DNA from: an uncultured Draconibacterium sp.
Lineage (GTDB): Bacteria; Bacteroidota; Bacteroidia; Bacteroidales; Prolixibacteraceae
DNA length: 64,000 bases
Assembly (NCBI RefSeq): GCF_963675065.1
Contig: NZ_OY775906.1
Span: forward strand, 2,520,001-2,584,000
Direction: 5' to 3'
Position numbers and translations under genes: made by a program. The notes beneath the pieces were generated by a model that had not been told where the DNA came from, searched no databases, and worked only from the letters and a program-made list of their open reading frames with translations. Shown here one piece after another: positions 61,036 through 64,000 of the stretch (the stretch's first letter is position 1; each line of letters starts with the position of its first letter).

Positions 61036-62901
61036 CTAATAACCGTCATTTTGGGTTATCAGTTTATTTCTAAGCAATTCATTTGTTGGGATAGGCATAA
61101 CGAGTTTCTTTTCGTTGAAATCCCATTCGCGATAAGTATGCCAGTTTGTCAATGCATTTACGTCAGTATTTGGAACACCTACACCTTTTGGATAGTTGGC
61201 TTCAATATGAGGGATCAGGAAGTCTGACCGTTGCAGGTCGTACTTCAAGTTCCATTCTGAGTTAAACTCTTTACGACGCTCTTGTCCAAGTGCAACTTCC
61301 CAAACTTCTAAACCAGAGAAAGCCTGGTGGTATTCGTTACCAGCGGCATCTGCAGTGTAATAAGTTTTTGCATCAGGTACCTCTACTGTTTCAGTACTAA
61401 ATGGAATAGGATATTCTGTCGGAGCAACATAGTCTGAGTATTCACCATTGATATTCTCCAGTGACTGGAAATAAGGTAAGAACGTACTGGTTAAAGCCTC
61501 AGCTTTACCTACCTCCAGGTTTCCAAACGCACGGTCGCGGACTTGATTAACAAGATCCCAGGCAGTAGCATCATTTCCACCATTTAAGCGGAACAGACAT
61601 TCTGCGTAATCGAGCATTACCCCTGAGTAACGTTTGTAATAGAAGTGAACCGGTGAGTGAGGTGATGCCCACTGACAGCGCTGATTTCTCCAAAGTTTAA
61701 TTGTCCATATACCTGGAGCATAATCGCCACCGTTATTCATTTTAAAACTGTTTACATCTGGCGTAGCCGAATTTCCAATTGTTTGCTGTAAAAATGGGTT
61801 GTAACCATAGCAATATTCTGAACGTTGTTCTTCAGGAAGTTCCGGAACAGGATTAGTAGCCATTGATGCATCGCGACGTTTGTCACCATCTTCAAAAGAG
61901 AAATACAATTCCCACGACAGGTATTGCGAGCCCCAGCCTCCACCACCGTTGGTAGAACCGGCGAAAAAGTTCACGAAGTTGTGCGCATTAGAGTCCCAAT
62001 TCGAGTAGTTCCCTGCACCCATATCCATAACAACTTGAAAAACAGCTTCTTTAGGCCATGCAAGACCTACGTCCCATAAAGTAGAATATGATGGGGCCAA
62101 CTCGTAAGGTCCGTCATCAATAACTTCTTTTAAAGCATCAGCAGCCAGCTGAATATTTTCATTGCTTTTGGCATCGCCATCACCATTGATACGGGCTTTA
62201 TATGCTTTCCACATGTACGCTTCGCCTAAGTATGAAAGTGCCATACCTTTGGTACAACGGCCTAGCTCGTTATTTTGTGGCGCCCACTCAAGTGCTAAAG
62301 AAGCATCTTTTAAGTCCTGGATAATAAAATCCCACATTTCGTCATCAGTTTCAGCAGCAGCCTTGTCTGGTGTATTCGAGAAAGTTTCACCAGCCGCCAA
62401 CATTGGTACTCTTCCCCAGGTTTGCGCCAGCCACATATAAAAGTAGGCACGGATTGCTTTCGCCTGGCCAGCCATCGATTCGGCTGTTGACCAGTTTGCA
62501 GCCTCTTCTGAAGCTTCCAAACCTGCCAAAAATACGTTACAACGGCCAATGGCACGGTAAGCATACATCCAACCTGCATTTAAACTTGGATCATCAGCTG
62601 CCCACTGTTGGTTACCATATTGCTTATCCCAACCGGTAGCTTGTGTTTCCAGTGTAGGGTGGCAACCTACAAATAACTGAGGTTTATAGTTCCAGTCGTC
62701 TGCATTATCACCAGGGAAGAACATGTCGTAACAGCCCACCAGACCTTTAGCCGCGTCATCTTCGCTTTTAAACATCTGATCAGCCGCAAGGATCGTATAA
62801 TGGTCAACTGTCAAAAATTCTTCATTGTCGCAAGAAGTTGTTCCGAATAAAACAGTCCCAACAAAAGCGGCTATAAATAATATTCTTAATTTGTTTTTCA
62901 T
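61036..62901 (-). CDS. SusD/RagB-family outer-membrane glycan-binding lipoprotein
   Basis: A 621-residue surface lipoprotein that binds oligosaccharide and lids the SusC channel. ATG at 62901 begins the lipoprotein signal (MKNKLRILFIAAF, lipobox FGTTSC); a TTG 30 bases upstream would directly abut the SusC stop. SusD features include EEFLTVDHYTILAADQMFKSEDDA near the start, the TPR region (AIRAYFYMWLAQTWG, KGMALSYLGEAYMWKAYKA), YKRYSGVMLDYAECLFRLNGG and the C-terminal ELLRNKLITQNDGY written as segments. It is rather long for the family. It lies 30 bases after the SusC gene. Aromatic residues are plentiful (GWMYAYR, GGGWGSQYLSWELYF), consistent with glycan stacking. It ends at a strong terminator. 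Confidence 0.96.
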   Translation of the reverse strand: MKNKLRILFIAAFVGTVLFGTTSCDNEEFLTVDHYTILAADQMFKSEDDAAKGLVGCYDMFFPGDNADDWNYKPQLFVGCHPTLETQATGWDKQYGNQQWAADDPSLNAGWMYAYRAIGRCNVFLAGLEASEEAANWSTAESMAGQAKAIRAYFYMWLAQTWGRVPMLAAGETFSNTPDKAAAETDDEMWDFIIQDLKDASLALEWAPQNNELGRCTKGMALSYLGEAYMWKAYKARINGDGDAKSNENIQLAADALKEVIDDGPYELAPSYSTLWDVGLAWPKEAVFQVVMDMGAGNYSNWDSNAHNFVNFFAGSTNGGGGWGSQYLSWELYFSFEDGDKRRDASMATNPVPELPEEQRSEYCYGYNPFLQQTIGNSATPDVNSFKMNNGGDYAPGIWTIKLWRNQRCQWASPHSPVHFYYKRYSGVMLDYAECLFRLNGGNDATAWDLVNQVRDRAFGNLEVGKAEALTSTFLPYFQSLENINGEYSDYVAPTEYPIPFSTETVEVPDAKTYYTADAAGNEYHQAFSGLEVWEVALGQERRKEFNSEWNLKYDLQRSDFLIPHIEANYPKGVGVPNTDVNALTNWHTYREWDFNEKKLVMPIPTNELLRNKLITQNDGY

Positions 62902-62931
62902 AATGTTAATCTTTTGTTTATTATGGAACAA

Positions 62932-64000
62932 TTAAAATTTAATGTTCACACCAAATGTATATGTACGTGGTGTTGGATATCGGCCGGTATCAAGACCAGT
63001 ATAGAGCACGCTTCCTTGGCCCACTTCAGGATCGCCGTATTTGTTGTACGATGAAAAAGTAGCCAGGTTTTGTACAGAAGCATAAATGCGGGCACCAGAC
63101 ATTTTTAGAGATTTAGCTATATTATTTGGTAGAGTATAGCCAATCTGGACATTATTTATCTTCAGGAAGTCACCTTTCTTAATCCATGCATCAGAAGTAC
63201 GGGTATTGGCATTAAGGTCGGTAATCGATAAACGTGGATATGCTCCGTCGGTATTGGTTGGCGACCATGCATCACCAACAACCTCAGCTAAAATATTAGA
63301 TACACAGTCGTCAGACGGTGTCATAGTAGTAAGTTTCATTGCCGAGTAAGAAAGAATATCCTGACCTAATACGCCGTACATATAAACTGAAAAATCCCAG
63401 TTTTTATAAGTAGCATCAAGCATTAAACCATAGTTCAGCTTTGGGAAACCGTTACCCAGAACGTCCATATCCTCTTCACTGATCTGACCATCATTGTTTA
63501 TATCTACATATTTGAAATCACCAGGTTGTGTTTGAGCTTCCTGGTAGTAATCGAAGCCATTAGCAACTGCCGTAGCATTTAACTGGTCAATTTCTGATTG
63601 ATCAGAGAAAATACCGGCAGTTCTGTATCCGTAGAAAGAACCTACAGCATAACCTTCGCGGCAAATTGAGTGGTTGTCCCAGCTAAGACCTCCACCAACA
63701 GCACCTACGTTACTACCGTCGTTGGTTGTACCATCATTGGTATTGAATATATCTGAACCAGATACAATAACTTCGTTTTTCAGAGATGAACCTGTTAAAG
63801 TAGCTCCAAGTTGCCAGTCTCTTCCAATGTTTGTATTATAATTAACACTGAATTCGAAACCTTTATTCTGAATTTCACCAAAGTTAGTGTACACACTTGT
63901 AAAGCCAGTAGACGGACGCATTGTTTGGTAAATCAGCAGATCTTTTGCAGTACGCTGGAAGTAGTCAGCTGTAATATTCAACTTATTATCGTATAAACCT
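62932..64000 (-). CDS. SusC-like TonB-dependent outer-membrane receptor, C-terminal part
   Basis: The frame is open to the right window edge, so only the last 355 or so residues are present. The sequence has typical TonB-dependent SusC barrel strands: LNITADYFQRTAKDLLI, IQNKGFEFSVNYNTNIG, GDFKYVDINNDGQISEEDMD (a conserved Asp-rich surface loop), LGNGFPKLNYGLMLDATYKN and the terminal strand TPRTYTFGVNIKF ending in Phe, as expected for an outer-membrane barrel. It imports oligosaccharides with SusD, whose gene starts 30 bases downstream. The N-terminal plug, TonB box and any regulator lie beyond the window. Confidence 0.95.
   Translation of the reverse strand, partial: GLYDNKLNITADYFQRTAKDLLIYQTMRPSTGFTSVYTNFGEIQNKGFEFSVNYNTNIGRDWQLGATLTGSSLKNEVIVSGSDIFNTNDGTTNDGSNVGAVGGGLSWDNHSICREGYAVGSFYGYRTAGIFSDQSEIDQLNATAVANGFDYYQEAQTQPGDFKYVDINNDGQISEEDMDVLGNGFPKLNYGLMLDATYKNWDFSVYMYGVLGQDILSYSAMKLTTMTPSDDCVSNILAEVVGDAWSPTNTDGAYPRLSITDLNANTRTSDAWIKKGDFLKINNVQIGYTLPNNIAKSLKMSGARIYASVQNLATFSSYNKYGDPEVGQGSVLYTGLDTGRYPTPRTYTFGVNIKF

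Noticed and set aside
61036..62931. Longer SusD reading from a TTG at 62931
   Set aside because: The ATG at 62901 starts directly at the lipoprotein signal; the extension adds polar residues before it and would abut the SusC stop.
1..64000. CRISPR array, tRNA, rRNA, insertion sequence or phage genes
   Set aside because: No regularly spaced repeats, tRNA-like cloverleaf, rRNA segment, transposase or integrase was recognised anywhere in the window.

Overview
The window is one very large xylan/arabinoxylan utilization locus (PUL) from a Bacteroidota genome. The signs are an outer-membrane SusC/SusD-type pair at the right edge, an almost unbroken run of exported glycoside hydrolases and carbohydrate esterases, a Bacteroidota-only membrane family (DUF6057-like), and a type IX secretion (T9SS) sorting tail on the endo-xylanase. 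A T9SS-positive, plant- or algal-polysaccharide degrader, perhaps of the Marinilabiliales, fits best; that placement is inference.

Layout, left to right: a truncated GH43 (1-487), GH67 alpha-glucuronidase and GH97 (0.6-4.7 kb); an esterase / orphan TAXI-type binding protein / carboxylesterase B group (5.0-8.6 kb); a CE1-type esterase facing a plus-strand tannase-family gene across a divergent promoter containing a perfect palindrome (8.7-11.9 kb); six tandem CE1-type esterases (11.9-19.2 kb); two giant GH3 proteins flanking a GH51 and an unassigned beta-propeller (19.3-29.6 kb); another CE1, a CE6-GH43 fusion, GH43, GH51 and GH127/146 (29.7-38.8 kb); GH43-CBM6, DUF3237, GH31, GH5, GH43-CBM6 and GH10 (39.0-49.4 kb); GH3, GH97, GH43 and a single-domain CE1 (49.6-56.9 kb). 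Then come a plus-strand pair, a DUF6057-like membrane protein and a CxxCH-bearing PD40 lipoprotein (57.2-60.5 kb), and finally SusD and the C-terminal part of SusC on the minus strand (61.0-64.0 kb).

Together the genes make a nearly complete glucurono-arabinoxylan pathway. SusC/SusD would import oligosaccharides. The GH10, probably secreted by T9SS, and the GH5 would cut the backbone. CE1, CE6 and tannase-family esterases would remove acetyl and hydroxycinnamoyl groups. GH43, GH51 and GH127/146 would remove arabinose, GH67 glucuronic acid, GH97 and GH31 alpha-linked galactose, arabinopyranose or xylose decorations, and GH3 would finish xylo-oligosaccharides to xylose. Nine CE1-type paralogues plus a tannase-family enzyme and two further esterases point to heavily esterified, probably feruloylated, xylan. 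No transcription regulator, tRNA, rRNA, insertion sequence or CRISPR array was recognised in the window.

The least explained parts are the TAXI-type binding protein translationally coupled to an esterase with no TRAP permease nearby, two predicted propeller proteins each carrying a CxxCH heme-c-like motif, the tannase-family enzyme lacking both cysteines of the family disulfide, an apparently circularly permuted malectin module inside the GH10, and a DNA motif shared by two distant upstream regions.
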